A DNA stretch of 64,000 nt from the NCBI RefSeq assembly GCF_024172095.1, contig NZ_JAMZDX010000003.1, positions 1,194,001-1,258,000 of the forward strand. The letters run 5' to 3'. This stretch comes from Kitasatospora cinereorecta. GTDB lineage: Bacteria; Actinomycetota; Actinomycetes; Streptomycetales; Streptomycetaceae. This document shows, one piece after another, positions 51,311-59,837 of the stretch. Below the pieces are notes generated by a model. That model saw nothing but the letters and a program-made list of their open reading frames with translations, was not told the origin of the DNA and did no database searches. The position numbers and the translations under genes were made by a program. Each line of letters opens with the position of its first letter. Within the stretch, counting starts at the first letter, position 1.

Positions 51311-51757
51311 TCAGTCCTGGCGATAGACGCAGAGCGCCCAGATCACGAAGCTGTCCAGTGCCACCACGATGAGTGACCAGAAGGGGTAGTACGGCAGCCA
51401 GAGGAAGCTGCTGATGATGCTCAGGGAGACGACGAAGATGCCCGCGATCCGTGCCCAGGTAGCGCCGCGCATGAGCCCGAAGCCGACCACGGCCACCAGC
51501 AGACCGATGATCAGGTGGATCCAGCCCCAGCCGGTCAGGTCGAACCGGAAGACGTACCGGTGGGTGGAGACGAACACGTCGTCCTTGGCGATGGCCATGA
51601 TGCCCTGGAAGAGCTCCAGGATTCCGTTGATCATCATCACTACGCCGGCGAAGAGCACCAGGCCGGGGACCCACTCGCTCTGGCCCGAACTCGGTGGGGC
51701 GGCAGTCGGGCGCGGCGAGGGAGGAGGCGTGGCGGTAGGGCCGGCTGATGTGCTCAT
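51311..51757 (-). CDS. Four-helix DUF7144-like membrane protein
   Basis: A 148-residue protein. It has a Thr/Pro-rich N-terminus (about 30 residues), then four helices: EWVPGLVLFAGVVMMINGILELFQG, a helix following FDLTGWGWIHLIIGLLVAVVGFGL, RIAGIFVVSLSIISSFLWLPYYPFW and SLIVVALDSFVIWALCVY. This pattern is common and conserved in actinobacteria, and its function is unknown. ATG at 51757 has AGGAG 5 nt upstream. Confidence 0.75.
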   Translation of the reverse strand: MSTSAGPTATPPPSPRPTAAPPSSGQSEWVPGLVLFAGVVMMINGILELFQGIMAIAKDDVFVSTHRYVFRFDLTGWGWIHLIIGLLVAVVGFGLMRGATWARIAGIFVVSLSIISSFLWLPYYPFWSLIVVALDSFVIWALCVYRQD

Positions 51758-51947
51758 GGGCGCTCCTAGGCCGTTGATCCTTACGCCTCGACAGTCAGCC
51801 CCGCCGTTCAACGGTGCAATCGGACAAGTCCGTTCGGGCGACTCGCCTGCACCCGCGCCGGATCGCCCACCGGACACGCACTGTGTTTACTGGTCGCAGC
51901 CCGTATCGACGGGTGTACGTCGCCGGGTCGAGGGAGGTCCGCCAGCG

Positions 51948-53632
51948 GTGACCGACACCCCATGGCAGCGGCTGCCGACTCCCATCCGCTTGTTGCTGGA
52001 GGGCACCCCGGCGGGCATCGGCGTGCTCGACACCGAGCTGCGATACCTCTACGTCAACCCGGCGCTCGCCCGGATGAACGGCGTGCTTGCCGAGGAACAC
52101 CTCGGTCGGACGATCGCCGAGCTGCTGCCGGGGATCGATGCCCAGGAAGAAGTCCTCAGGGCGGTGCTCGCCGACGGTCGCCCCCGCGAGGTCACGTCCA
52201 GCGGCCACACCCAGGCTGCGTCGCCGCTCGCCCGCCGCTACTGGCACGGCGCCTACCACCGGCTGGAGCAGGGCGGCCGCACCACCGGCCTGGTCGGGAT
52301 CGTGCTGGAGGTGACTGCTTCCCGCCAGCAGCAGCACGAATTGGAGCAGGCCCGCAACCGCCTCGCCCTGCTGGACGGCGCCGCGACGAGGATCGGCACC
52401 ACCCTGGACATGGACACCACCTGCGGTGAGCTCGCCGATTTCCTGATCCCGCAACTCGCCGACGCGGCCACGGTCGAAGTGCTGCCTCACCCGGACAGCC
52501 ACCACGCCCGGCCACGACCCGGGGGATCGCTCAGACTCCGCCGCGCGGCGATGGCTGCTCGCCCCGATCTGATCGAACAGGTCAGAGTGCTGGGCCCGCA
52601 GGGGGAGTACGTCGACTACCAGCCCGGATCGACCATCCCCCGCTGCCTGGCCAGCGGACGGACGATCATCGAGAACCTGCTGTCCGACGAGGAGTTCGGC
52701 CGCTCGGCACCCAACACCGAACGGGTCGCGATCTACCGGGCAATCGGTATCCACTCAGGGATGGTCGTGCCACTGGCGGCTCGTGGTCACCGGATCGGCA
52801 CGGTGACCCTGATGCGGGTCGGCGACTCCCCGGCGTTCACCCGGGACGATGCGGTCGCTGCCCAGGACTTGGCACGGCGTGCGGCGATCAGCCTTGACAA
52901 CGCCCGCCGCTACACCCGGGAGCAACCGTCGCGGTCGACCTGCAACGGGCGCTCCTCGCCGTCCCCGGAGCCCCGCATCCCGACCTGGCCGTTGCCTTCC
53001 GGTACCGGCCGGCGGGCACCAGCGCTCTGGTGGGCGGCGACTGGTACGAGACCATCGCCCTGCCGGACGGTCGTACGCTCCTCGCCATCGGCGACGTGAT
53101 GGGACACGGCCTCGAAGCGGCTGCCGAGATGAGCCACTATCAGGCGATGCTCCGCGCGATGGCGCGCATGGAGCCGTCCGCCGACCTGCTGCTCAGACGG
53201 ATGGACGATCTGGCATGCCGGGTCCACGAGTACCGTCCGTCGACCTGCCTGGTCGCGTACGTCGATCCCGTGCGCGGTAGGTACAGCTTTGCGAGCGCCG
53301 GGCACCTTCCGCCCGCCGTGGTCAGGCCGGACGGCACAGTGGAACTCCTACCGATCGAGCCCGGGCCTCCGCTGGGCACCGGGTTGGGCGGCTACCTGCC
53401 GGCCGATACCGAACTACCGGCCGGGCACACGCTGCTCCTCTTCACGGACGGCCTGGTCGAGCGGCGCGGTGAGGACATCGACGAGTCGCTGAGACGCCTC
53501 ACCGCGCTGCGGTTGTCGCCGGGCGCCGGGCCGGCGGAGCTTCTCGACGCAGTGCTTGCCGAGGCACCCAGTCCGGCCGAGGACGACATCGCGCTGTTGG
53601 CGGCTGCGGCTGTTGCGCCTGGCACGGTGTGA
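51948..53632 (+). pseudogene. PAS-GAF-SpoIIE phosphatase gene with a single frameshift
   Basis: From GTG 51948 the first frame encodes a PAS domain (GTPAGIGVLDTELRYLYVNPALARMNG), a GAF domain (residues about 140-310) and the linker ending SLDNARRYTREQ. At about 52921-52926 the reading must move by one base. The second frame then continues TVAVDLQRALLAVPGAPH and the PP2C/SpoIIE domain with GGDWYE, GDVMGHG, TDGLVER and EDDIALLAA. Adding one base between GAGCA and ACCGTC restores the usual reading. Full product would be about 560 residues, a serine phosphatase for anti-sigma-factor antagonists. It may be a real mutation or a sequencing error. Confidence 0.85.
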
Positions 53633-53684
53633 GGCCAGGTCGGCGCGGGTCTGGGTGCGCCGGGCAGTAGCGGGGGCTGAGTGG

Positions 53685-54785
53685 TCAGCCGTCCGGGTCG
53701 GAGGAGGTGATCGTGAGCAGCGCGAGATTGCGGGTGGGCGTGAGCCTGGCCCGATCCCAGCCGTGGTAGACGGCGTTGGTGCACAGGACGATGTAGCGGC
53801 CGGCGGCAGGGGAGAGATAGAGGCTGGTCCCGGTGTAGCCGTGGTGGTAGGCCGCGCGGCCGTCGGCGGTGACGATCCAAGCGAGGCCGCGTTGAAGGCC
53901 GGGTTCGACATCGACCAGGGGGCGGCGGCTTTCCTCGAACCAGACGGAGTCCGGCCCGGTCGAGGCCAGGAGGTGTTCGGCGAAGGTGGCGAGGTCCGAA
54001 GCGGTGGAGAAGACCCCGGCATGACCGGCGACCCCGCCGAGCAGTGCGGCGGAGGGGTCGTGCGGGGTACCCCAGGTGCGGGGTGCACCGAGGAGCCGGG
54101 CTTCCGTCGGAGCGACGCGGGGTGATCGGGCGAGCGGGCCGTACACCGTGGAGGTGAGGCCGATGTCCCGCCAGAGTTCGGCGGCGAGAACGTGGAGCGG
54201 GCGGCCGAGAAGGATGGGGAGGAGGAGCCCCAGCAGGATGAAGCCGCGGTCGATGTAGCGGTGGCGGGCGCCGGGTTCGCTGATCAGGGGTTCGGCGCAC
54301 AGGTGGTCGATGAGTGGGCGGCTGCTGTGGTTGTACCGGGCCAAGCCCGTATTGGGGAGCAGACCGGAGGTGTGGGACATGAGATGGCGGATGGTCAGAT
54401 CCCGGCCCGGGGCCGGAGCCTTGGGAAGGTACGAGCTCAGCGGCGCGTCCAGGTCGAGCAGACCGTCCCGGACGGCCCGGCCGACCAATAGCCACGTGGC
54501 GGTGACCTTGGTCAGTGACGCCATGTCGTAGAGGGTGTCGGCATCCGGCCGGGTGTCGCCGCACTCTGCGGCGACCACACCGCGGCTCAGCACGATGCGT
54601 TCCGCGTTCGGCTTGCGTCCGCCGTTCGGATGGGCGGTCTTCGGCGAGGTGGCGACCTGTCCGATGACGACGACTCCGCCGGGAACGTTGCCGTTGCGAA
54701 CAGCGGCGTCGAGGCTCTCGCCGAGCTTCGCCGCGGCGGCGGAAGCCCAGGCATTGGTGGGCTGGTGATGGGTCGTGAGTGACAC
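53685..54785 (-). CDS. Serine hydrolase, class C beta-lactamase-like
   Basis: A 366-residue protein of the AmpC/DD-peptidase fold. The nucleophile motif is DMASLTKVTA (SxxK), the YxN-type motif is ARYNHSS and the third motif is HHGYTGTSLYLSP (HxG). No signal peptide is apparent in the chosen frame, so it may be a cytoplasmic esterase or peptidase and not a resistance enzyme. GTG at 54785 follows GAGAGGG. Confidence 0.82.
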   Translation of the reverse strand: MSLTTHHQPTNAWASAAAAKLGESLDAAVRNGNVPGGVVVIGQVATSPKTAHPNGGRKPNAERIVLSRGVVAAECGDTRPDADTLYDMASLTKVTATWLLVGRAVRDGLLDLDAPLSSYLPKAPAPGRDLTIRHLMSHTSGLLPNTGLARYNHSSRPLIDHLCAEPLISEPGARHRYIDRGFILLGLLLPILLGRPLHVLAAELWRDIGLTSTVYGPLARSPRVAPTEARLLGAPRTWGTPHDPSAALLGGVAGHAGVFSTASDLATFAEHLLASTGPDSVWFEESRRPLVDVEPGLQRGLAWIVTADGRAAYHHGYTGTSLYLSPAAGRYIVLCTNAVYHGWDRARLTPTRNLALLTITSSDPDG

Positions 54786-55118
54786 CGGCGTCCCTCTCGT
54801 CCGGGTGAGCGACCTGTCGGAATTGTTGCGCCATCGGTCATGGCTCGGCCAGGGCGCCTGGTCTGCGCGAAGGCGGACACGCGGGCAGTTGGGTGCTCGG
54901 AGTCCTGCGTTCGACCAGTCTCGTACGCAGGTTGAGGGCGGTTGGTGCGGTGCGATCGGCAGGTGGACGCGGGCGCGGGCAGACCGGAACTCCCGCGGCA
55001 GCACCTCGGGGAAACGGAGCCAGCGCGGGAGGTATCGGGGCAGGAGCGGTCGGGGTGGCCGGCGAACTGGGCGGTGGAGGGAATGGACCGCACCGCAGCC
55101 GGCCGCAGGCGGCCCCGG
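54786..55118. other. Non-coding gap
   Basis: 333 bp between two minus-strand genes. It should hold the promoter of the serine hydrolase gene. I see no supportable gene or strong hairpin in it. Confidence 0.5.
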
Positions 55119-55517
55119 TCAGGCGTGACTTGTCGAGAGGGACTGGAGGGCTGCGACGGCGCGGTCGGCGTTGTCGGCATTGACGAAGAGGTGGTCATGG
55201 TGGAACCCGGCAACGACATTGCAGCTGAGGCCTTGGTCGGCGAGGCAGGTGGCAACCGCCGCGGTCAGGCCGACCGCCTCGAGCGCGGAGTGGATCTCAA
55301 GGGTGATCCATGCCGCCACGTACTCGTAGCGCAGGCCGAGCGAGTCGGCCTCCTCCTGCAACACGACCACGGTCACGCCCTCGGCCTCGGCGACCGTCAC
55401 CACCGGGCGCAGGCCTGTCGGGACCTTTCCGGGGAGGGTGCAGTAAACGTAGCGGCCCGGGTTGAGGACGGGACGGAGGTTGCGGAGGAGGGTCTGAAGG
55501 TCTCGTTCGCCAGCCAT
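55119..55517 (-). CDS. ACT-domain protein
   Basis: A 132-residue protein made of two ACT-like folds. It starts MAGERDLQTLLRNLRPVLNPGRYVYCTLPG, then has RPVVTVAEAEGVTVVVLQEEAD and WITLEIHSALEAVGLTAAVATCLADQGLSCNVVAGFHHDHLFV. ACT domains bind amino acids or similar ligands. No enzyme domain is attached, so it may be a sensor or a regulator partner. ATG at 55517; the earlier in-frame GTG-like starts add a charged stretch without conservation. Confidence 0.78.
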   Translation of the reverse strand: MAGERDLQTLLRNLRPVLNPGRYVYCTLPGKVPTGLRPVVTVAEAEGVTVVVLQEEADSLGLRYEYVAAWITLEIHSALEAVGLTAAVATCLADQGLSCNVVAGFHHDHLFVNADNADRAVAALQSLSTSHA

Positions 55518-55715
55518 GGCGGTCACGGTAGTCCGTACCGGCCGCGAGATACGGCGACGCACCGACGGCGGGCGTGGCGAATGAGCGGGCCGGGAGCTTC
55601 CGCGGTTGCCGGGGCCGGGTGGCGGCCGCCCTGACCACTGGGCTTGGTCGCCCGGGGGCGCGCGGTGGCGCGGCGGGAGCGTGTCCTGGTGGTCGGCGGA
55701 ACGGCGCCAGACCTT

Positions 55716-55830
55716 GATCGCCCGCTCGCCCGTCGACGGCCCGCTCGCCGACGGCTCCGGCGCGCGGCGCCGGCCGGTCGGCAGCGGTAGCTGTGAAGCG
55801 ACAGGTCAGCGGCCTCGCGAGCGGGCGATC
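55716..55830. repeat. 14-bp inverted repeat pair in an intergenic region
   Basis: GATCGCCCGCTCGC (55716-55729) is the exact inverse of GCGAGCGGGCGATC (55817-55830), 87 bp apart. The gap between contains smaller dyads (GTCGAC, GCGCGCGGCGCC). It lies in the 449-bp stretch 55518-55966, which otherwise holds only the PadR promoter region. Confidence 0.7.
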
Positions 55831-55885
55831 GGGCCCCGGAGGGGCTGGCGAGCACCGAAGCGACTATCGGAAGGGTGTTGCCAGG

Positions 55886-55937
55886 CGATAGTTAGCGATA
55901 TATCGTCGAGTTATCGAGATGCTTCGATTGGCGAAGC
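55886..55937. promoter_or_regulatory. PadR operator-like palindromes
   Basis: CGATATATCG (55896-55905) is a perfect palindrome flanked by CGATA (55886) and TATCG (55912). A second dyad, GCTTCG-ATTGG-CGAAGC, spans 55921-55937. Both lie just before the PadR start, a place where PadR proteins usually bind to control themselves. Confidence 0.6.
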
Positions 55938-55966
55938 GTCGGCGACAGCGGAAGGCGGTTTGCGTC

Positions 55967-56641
55967 ATGCGACCGGGAAAGCGATTTCGTGGAGAGGGCC
56001 GGCCTCGCCGGCCGGAGTTCGACCGGATGCCGGGGATGCCCGGGATGCCGGGAGAGGGTTTCGAGGGGCGGCCTGCGTTCGGGCCGTTCGGTGGGCCGGG
56101 CGGACGGCCGATGGGCCCGCCGTTCGGGCCGGGGTTCGGCGGTCACGGGCGTGGCTTCGGCGGGCACGGCGTCCGCGGTCACGGCCGGGGCCGTGGTGGC
56201 CGGGCGCGACGGGGTGACGTGCGTGCGTCGCTGCTCGCGCTGCTCAAGGAGCGGCCGATGCACGGCTACGAGATGATCACCGAGATCGGTGAGCGGACGG
56301 GCGGCGCCTGGCGTCCGAGTCCGGGTTCGGTCTACCCGACCCTCCAGCTGCTGGAGGAGGAGGGGCTGATCCGCGCTCGGGAGGAGTCGGGCAAGCGGTT
56401 GTTCGAGCTGACCGACGCGGGTCGGGAAGAGGCCGAGGCGGGTCAGGACTCGCCGTGGGACGAGGCCGGCCGCGGGGTGGACTGGGAGGCCGTCCAGGAA
56501 GTGGGCGCAGCGCTCGCGGCGGTCGACCAGGCCGTCCGGCAGGTCATGATGACCGGCACGGAGGAGCAGCGGGCCAAGGGGCTCACGGTGCTGGCCGAGG
56601 CGAAGAAGAAGCTGTACCTGATCCTCGCTGAGGAGGCGTGA
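55967..56641 (+). CDS. PadR-family transcriptional regulator with long Gly/Pro-rich N-terminus
   Basis: A 224-residue regulator. Residues 1 to about 85 are low complexity: PGMPGMPGEG, then GGPGGRPMGPPFGPGFGG, and GHGRGFGGHGVRGHGRGRGG. The PadR winged helix is in RASLLALLKERPMHGYEMITEIGERT and WRPSPGSVYPTLQLLEEEGLI, and a C-terminal helix serves dimerisation. His/Gly-rich extensions of this type occur in PadR proteins of unknown ligand and might bind metal. ATG at 55967 is preferred over 55919, which would lie inside the operator region. Confidence 0.87.
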   Translation: MRPGKRFRGEGRPRRPEFDRMPGMPGMPGEGFEGRPAFGPFGGPGGRPMGPPFGPGFGGHGRGFGGHGVRGHGRGRGGRARRGDVRASLLALLKERPMHGYEMITEIGERTGGAWRPSPGSVYPTLQLLEEEGLIRAREESGKRLFELTDAGREEAEAGQDSPWDEAGRGVDWEAVQEVGAALAAVDQAVRQVMMTGTEEQRAKGLTVLAEAKKKLYLILAEEA

Positions 56642-56792
56642 GCGGTGGCCGGGTGCTGCCCGGGCAGCGCCTGGCGCCAGGAGTCGCGGCGTCGAGCGCC
56701 GAACTATCGCTGGTCGACACCAGCCTTCGGCTCGGCCTGCGGCCCGGCGGTGGGCCCGACCTGGGACTGATCGCCGGGACGGCGGCGCCGGG

Positions 56793-57182
56793 CTACGGCC
56801 GGTCGCTCTCGGATCCCGGGGCCTCGGGTTGGCCCGAGCCGCCCCCGGCGGGCGAGCTGTCCGAACCGCCGGAGCCGTCCGCCGTGCCGCTTGCCAGGCC
56901 GCGTGCTGCGCCGCCTGCCGCGCCGTCCGCCGTGGCGTCCGACGAGCCGATGGTCGAGCCCGCGGTGGTGCCCGGGTCGTACTCGTAGCGCCAACGCCAC
57001 CGCCGCCCCTTGGCCTCGTACTCCTTGGCCCGGCGGTAGACCAGCGTGTAGCCGGGGTCGTCCGCGGTGGCGGGCACCGGCACCCGGTAGACCTTCGGCA
57101 CGTTGTGGAACAGGCTCACCAGGACCGGCAGCACCTTGCCGTCCAGGGGGCCGCCGACGAATTCCGTGTCCGTGCGCTTCAC
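56793..57182 (-). CDS. Small conserved actinobacterial protein, unknown function
   Basis: A 129-residue protein. Residues 1-70 are well-formed: VKRTDTEFVGGPLDGKVLPV, then FHNVPKVYRVPVP, and YRRAKEYEAKGRRWRWRYEYDP. The remainder is a Gly/Ser/Ala-rich tail. The FVGGPLDGK start is shared by small actinobacterial and phage proteins. No function is known to me. GTG at 57182. It is convergent with the PadR gene. Confidence 0.62.
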   Translation of the reverse strand: MKRTDTEFVGGPLDGKVLPVLVSLFHNVPKVYRVPVPATADDPGYTLVYRRAKEYEAKGRRWRWRYEYDPGTTAGSTIGSSDATADGAAGGAARGLASGTADGSGGSDSSPAGGGSGQPEAPGSESDRP

Positions 57183-57591
57183 GTGCCCAGCGTACGGCCC
57201 CGCCGACCTGCGGGGTCGTCGAGGTGTGGGTCCGGGAGGGGTGCTGTGGAGCAGGTGTGACCAGGGCAGCACCGCCCCCGGTCATTCGGGGGCCTCGCGC
57301 ACCCTTATCCTGCTCTGTACGCCCCCGGGGTTCCCCGGGTCCGCGGGCCCCGTACGGGCCGGGCGGGGCGCGGTCGTACGCGCCTGCCTGCCGAGCCGCA
57401 ACTCTCGAACTCCGTACCGTGACCCCGGGCGTTGGCCGTCCGGCGACCCCGGCTCCGGCCCACGGCAGACGCAACGCACGGCGCACCGCCCGGGAAGCAA
57501 CCGGTGGTTCGGCGTGTTGGCGTCGGATGTTGCGTCGGTGGCTGTGCCGTACCTGGCACGGCAGCTCACAGCAGTTGGCGGAAGGGGCCCG
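57183..57591. other. Intergenic region before the primase-like gene
   Basis: 409 bp without a supportable gene. It holds direct repeats TTGGCGTCGGA/TGTTGCGTCGG (57520-57542) and a TGCCGT-ACCTGGC-ACGGCA dyad (57545-57563) about 30 bp before the next start. Both may be regulatory. Confidence 0.45.
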
Positions 57592-58290
57592 ATGGAAGCC
57601 AGCAGTAGGTGGACGACCTGGTGGCGGCGTGACCGGCGGCAGGACCGTCCGGCCACGGGTGGGGACGCGGCTTCGAGGCTGGACCTGCTGCTCGGCGCGG
57701 TGCGCGCGGGTTTCCCGCTGGCGCCCGCGGCGCATCCCGCGGGACACCGCTGTTCCTGTGACCGGGTGGGCTGTCCCGCGCCCGCCCAGCACCCCGTCTC
57801 CTTCGCCTGGCAGTCGCAGGCGACCACCGACGCCGAGCAGTTGGCACGGTGGCTCTCCCGCGACCCGCAGGCGAACTTCATCACCGCCACCGGCCGTGCG
57901 CACGACGTCCTGGACGTCCCGGCGGAGGCCGGGCGGCTCGCGCTGGAGCGGCTGGACAAGCTCGGCGTGGCTGGGCCCGTCGCGGCCGTCGGCGAGGACC
58001 GCTACCTCTTCTTCACCGCCACCCGCGGCACTCCGGCCGACGAGGACGAGTGGTGGACCAGCGCGCTGGACTCGACGCCGGACACCATGTCCGAGCACCC
58101 CGGCCTGCGCTGGCACTGCCGCGGCTCGTACACCTTGCTGCCGCCGGCCTCGCTGCCGGACGGTTCCGAGGTCCGCTGGCTGCGCGGTCCCGAGCAGTCG
58201 CTGCCGGACCCGCTGCGGGTGCTGGACGTCCTCACCGACGCGTGCACCGAGGTGGGCGCGGTCGCCGAGGAGCAGTGGCTGATCGGTTGA
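57592..58290 (+). CDS. Bifunctional DNA primase/polymerase-like protein
   Basis: A 232-residue protein of the archaeo-eukaryotic-primase-like group. It has AVRAGFPLAPAAHPAGHRCSC, a zinc-like Cys pair (CSCDRVGCPAP) and HPVSFAWQSQATTDAEQLARWLSRDPQANFITATG, then VLDVPAEAG and LRWHCRGSYTLLPPA. The Asp of DVPAEAG takes the place of the usual catalytic DxD, so activity is uncertain. Such stand-alone homologues are common in streptomycetes outside mobile elements. ATG at 57592 follows GGAAGGGG. Confidence 0.72.
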   Translation: MEASSRWTTWWRRDRRQDRPATGGDAASRLDLLLGAVRAGFPLAPAAHPAGHRCSCDRVGCPAPAQHPVSFAWQSQATTDAEQLARWLSRDPQANFITATGRAHDVLDVPAEAGRLALERLDKLGVAGPVAAVGEDRYLFFTATRGTPADEDEWWTSALDSTPDTMSEHPGLRWHCRGSYTLLPPASLPDGSEVRWLRGPEQSLPDPLRVLDVLTDACTEVGAVAEEQWLIG

Positions 58291-58427
58291 TCGGATCATC
58301 GCCGGACGGGTCGATGATCCGGGGGTGAGTGAGCCGATGGCCCGGCGGTCGGCCAGGTGTGACGCTGCGTCGCCTGACGGCCCGACAGGGGGCAGAAGTA
58401 AGAAGCAGGGATCGGAAAGAACACAGA

Positions 58428-58467
58428 CGGCACCGGCGGGCTGCTCCTCAGCGGCCCGCCGGTGCCG
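58428..58467. terminator. Hairpin terminator between convergent genes
   Basis: A perfect 14-bp stem (CGGCACCGGCGGGC, 58428-58441, with 58454-58467), loop 12 nt, followed by TTCTCGTT, between genes ending at 58290 and 58507. Confidence 0.85.
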
Positions 58468-58506
58468 TTCTCGTTGCCGTTGTCGTTCCCGTCCGTCCCG
58501 GGCGCG

Positions 58507-59352
58507 TTACGGCAGGGTGAGGATCTCCGCGCCGTCGGCCGTGACCACGAGGGTGTGCTCGAACTGGGCGGTGCGCTTGCGGTCCTTGGTGACCACCGTC
58601 CAGCCGTCCTCCCAGATGTCGTAGTCGTAGCTGCCCAGGGTGAGCATCGGCTCGATCGTGAAGGTCATGCCGGGCTTGATCGTCTGGGTGGCCCGCTCGC
58701 TGTCGTAGTGCGGGATGATCAGGCCGGAGTGGAACGAGGTGTTGATGCCGTGGCCGGTGAAGTCGCGGACGACGCCGTAGTCGAAGCGCTTGGCGTAGGA
58801 CTCGATGACCCGGCCGATGATGTTGACCTGACGGCCGGGCTTGACCGCCTTGATCGCCCGGTTGAGCGCCTCGCGGGTGCGCTCGACCAGCAGCTTGGAC
58901 TCCTCGTCCACGTTGCCGCACAGGTAGGTGGCGTTGAGGTCGCCGTGCACACCGTGGATGAAGGCGGTGGCGTCGATGTTGATGATGTCGCCGTCCTGGA
59001 GGACGGTCGAGTCCGGGATGCCGTGGCAGATGACCTCGTTGATCGAGGTGCAGATCGACTTCGGGAAGCCCCGGTAGCCGAGGTCCGAGGGGTACGCGCC
59101 GTGGTCGCACATGTACTCGTGGGCGACGACATCGAGCTGGTCGGTGGTGACACCGGGCTCGATCAGCTTGGCAGCCTCCTCCATCGCCCGGGCGGCGATC
59201 CGGCCGGCGATCCGCATCTTCTCGATCGTCTCCGCGGACTGCACCTCCGGCCCGGTGTACGGAGCCGGCGCGGGCTTGCCGACGTACTCCGGACGCGCGA
59301 TGTGCGCGGGGACCTTGCGGGTGGGGGACAGAGTGCCGGGTACCAGAGCCAT
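58507..59352 (-). CDS. map: Methionine aminopeptidase, type I
   Basis: A 281-residue enzyme with the pita-bread fold. Metal ligands are seen in DGDIINIDATAFIHGVHGDLNATYL (two Asp), DFTGHGINTSFH (His), TIEPML (Glu) and AQFEHTLVV (Glu). An N-terminal SPTRKVPAHIARPEYVGKPAP extension is of the type that contacts the ribosome. It removes the first Met from new proteins. ATG 59352 starts MALVPGTLSP; GTG 59373 has a better GGGGTGAG site 5 nt away and would add seven residues. Confidence 0.93.
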   Translation of the reverse strand: MALVPGTLSPTRKVPAHIARPEYVGKPAPAPYTGPEVQSAETIEKMRIAGRIAARAMEEAAKLIEPGVTTDQLDVVAHEYMCDHGAYPSDLGYRGFPKSICTSINEVICHGIPDSTVLQDGDIINIDATAFIHGVHGDLNATYLCGNVDEESKLLVERTREALNRAIKAVKPGRQVNIIGRVIESYAKRFDYGVVRDFTGHGINTSFHSGLIIPHYDSERATQTIKPGMTFTIEPMLTLGSYDYDIWEDGWTVVTKDRKRTAQFEHTLVVTADGAEILTLP

Positions 59353-59516
59353 GTCGGCGAGTCTATCCGTCACCGCTGCTCACCCCGGCCGTGTGTGCGA
59401 CGCGGGCACCGGGAATGATCCGTACGGAAGCAGGACCGAAGCAGGACCGAAGCAGGACGGTGGCGGACGGCGCGCGCCGGCGGATACAGCAGAGAGTGAT
59501 GACGGGAGGAGTCGCG

Positions 59517-59750
59517 ATGGCGTTGGGATTCGGCCGCAAGCCCACCGGGAGGCCGGGGGAGTGGTTCTACTGCATCAAGCACGCCAAGGTCGAGGAGGGC
59601 CCGGAGTGTCCCGCCAAGGACCGCCTCGGCCCGTACGCCAGTCGGGAGGAGGCGTCGCACGCGCTGGAGATTGCGCAGGAGCGCAACCGCGAGTGGCGCA
59701 ACGATCCGCGCTGGCGCGACGGTGACAGCTCGCAGGACGCCGAGGGCTGA
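59517..59750 (+). CDS. Small conserved protein, unknown function
   Basis: A 77-residue protein with WFYCIKHAKVEEGPECPAKD (two Cys and a His) followed by RLGPYASREEASHALEIAQERN, which has the look of an SPOR-like or small adaptor module. It is charged and cytoplasmic. ATG at 59517 has GGGAGGA 6 nt upstream. It is divergent from map. Confidence 0.68.
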   Translation: MALGFGRKPTGRPGEWFYCIKHAKVEEGPECPAKDRLGPYASREEASHALEIAQERNREWRNDPRWRDGDSSQDAEG

Positions 59751-59837
59751 GAGTCGGCCGACTCGGCGTCAGCTGCGAGGCATGCGGCCGGTTTAAAGGC
59801 CGGTTTACCAGGCGCACCGGGGGCGGGGAGGCGGGCG

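Noticed and set aside
53685..54785. Secreted beta-lactamase giving drug resistance
   Set aside because: No signal peptide is seen, and SxxK/YxN/HxG motifs also fit esterases and peptidases of the same fold.
56638..56988. A plus-strand ORF overlapping the PadR stop by 4 bp (ATGA-like junction)
   Set aside because: It is the reverse shadow of the Gly/Ser-rich tail of the gene at 56793-57182 and has no domain of its own.
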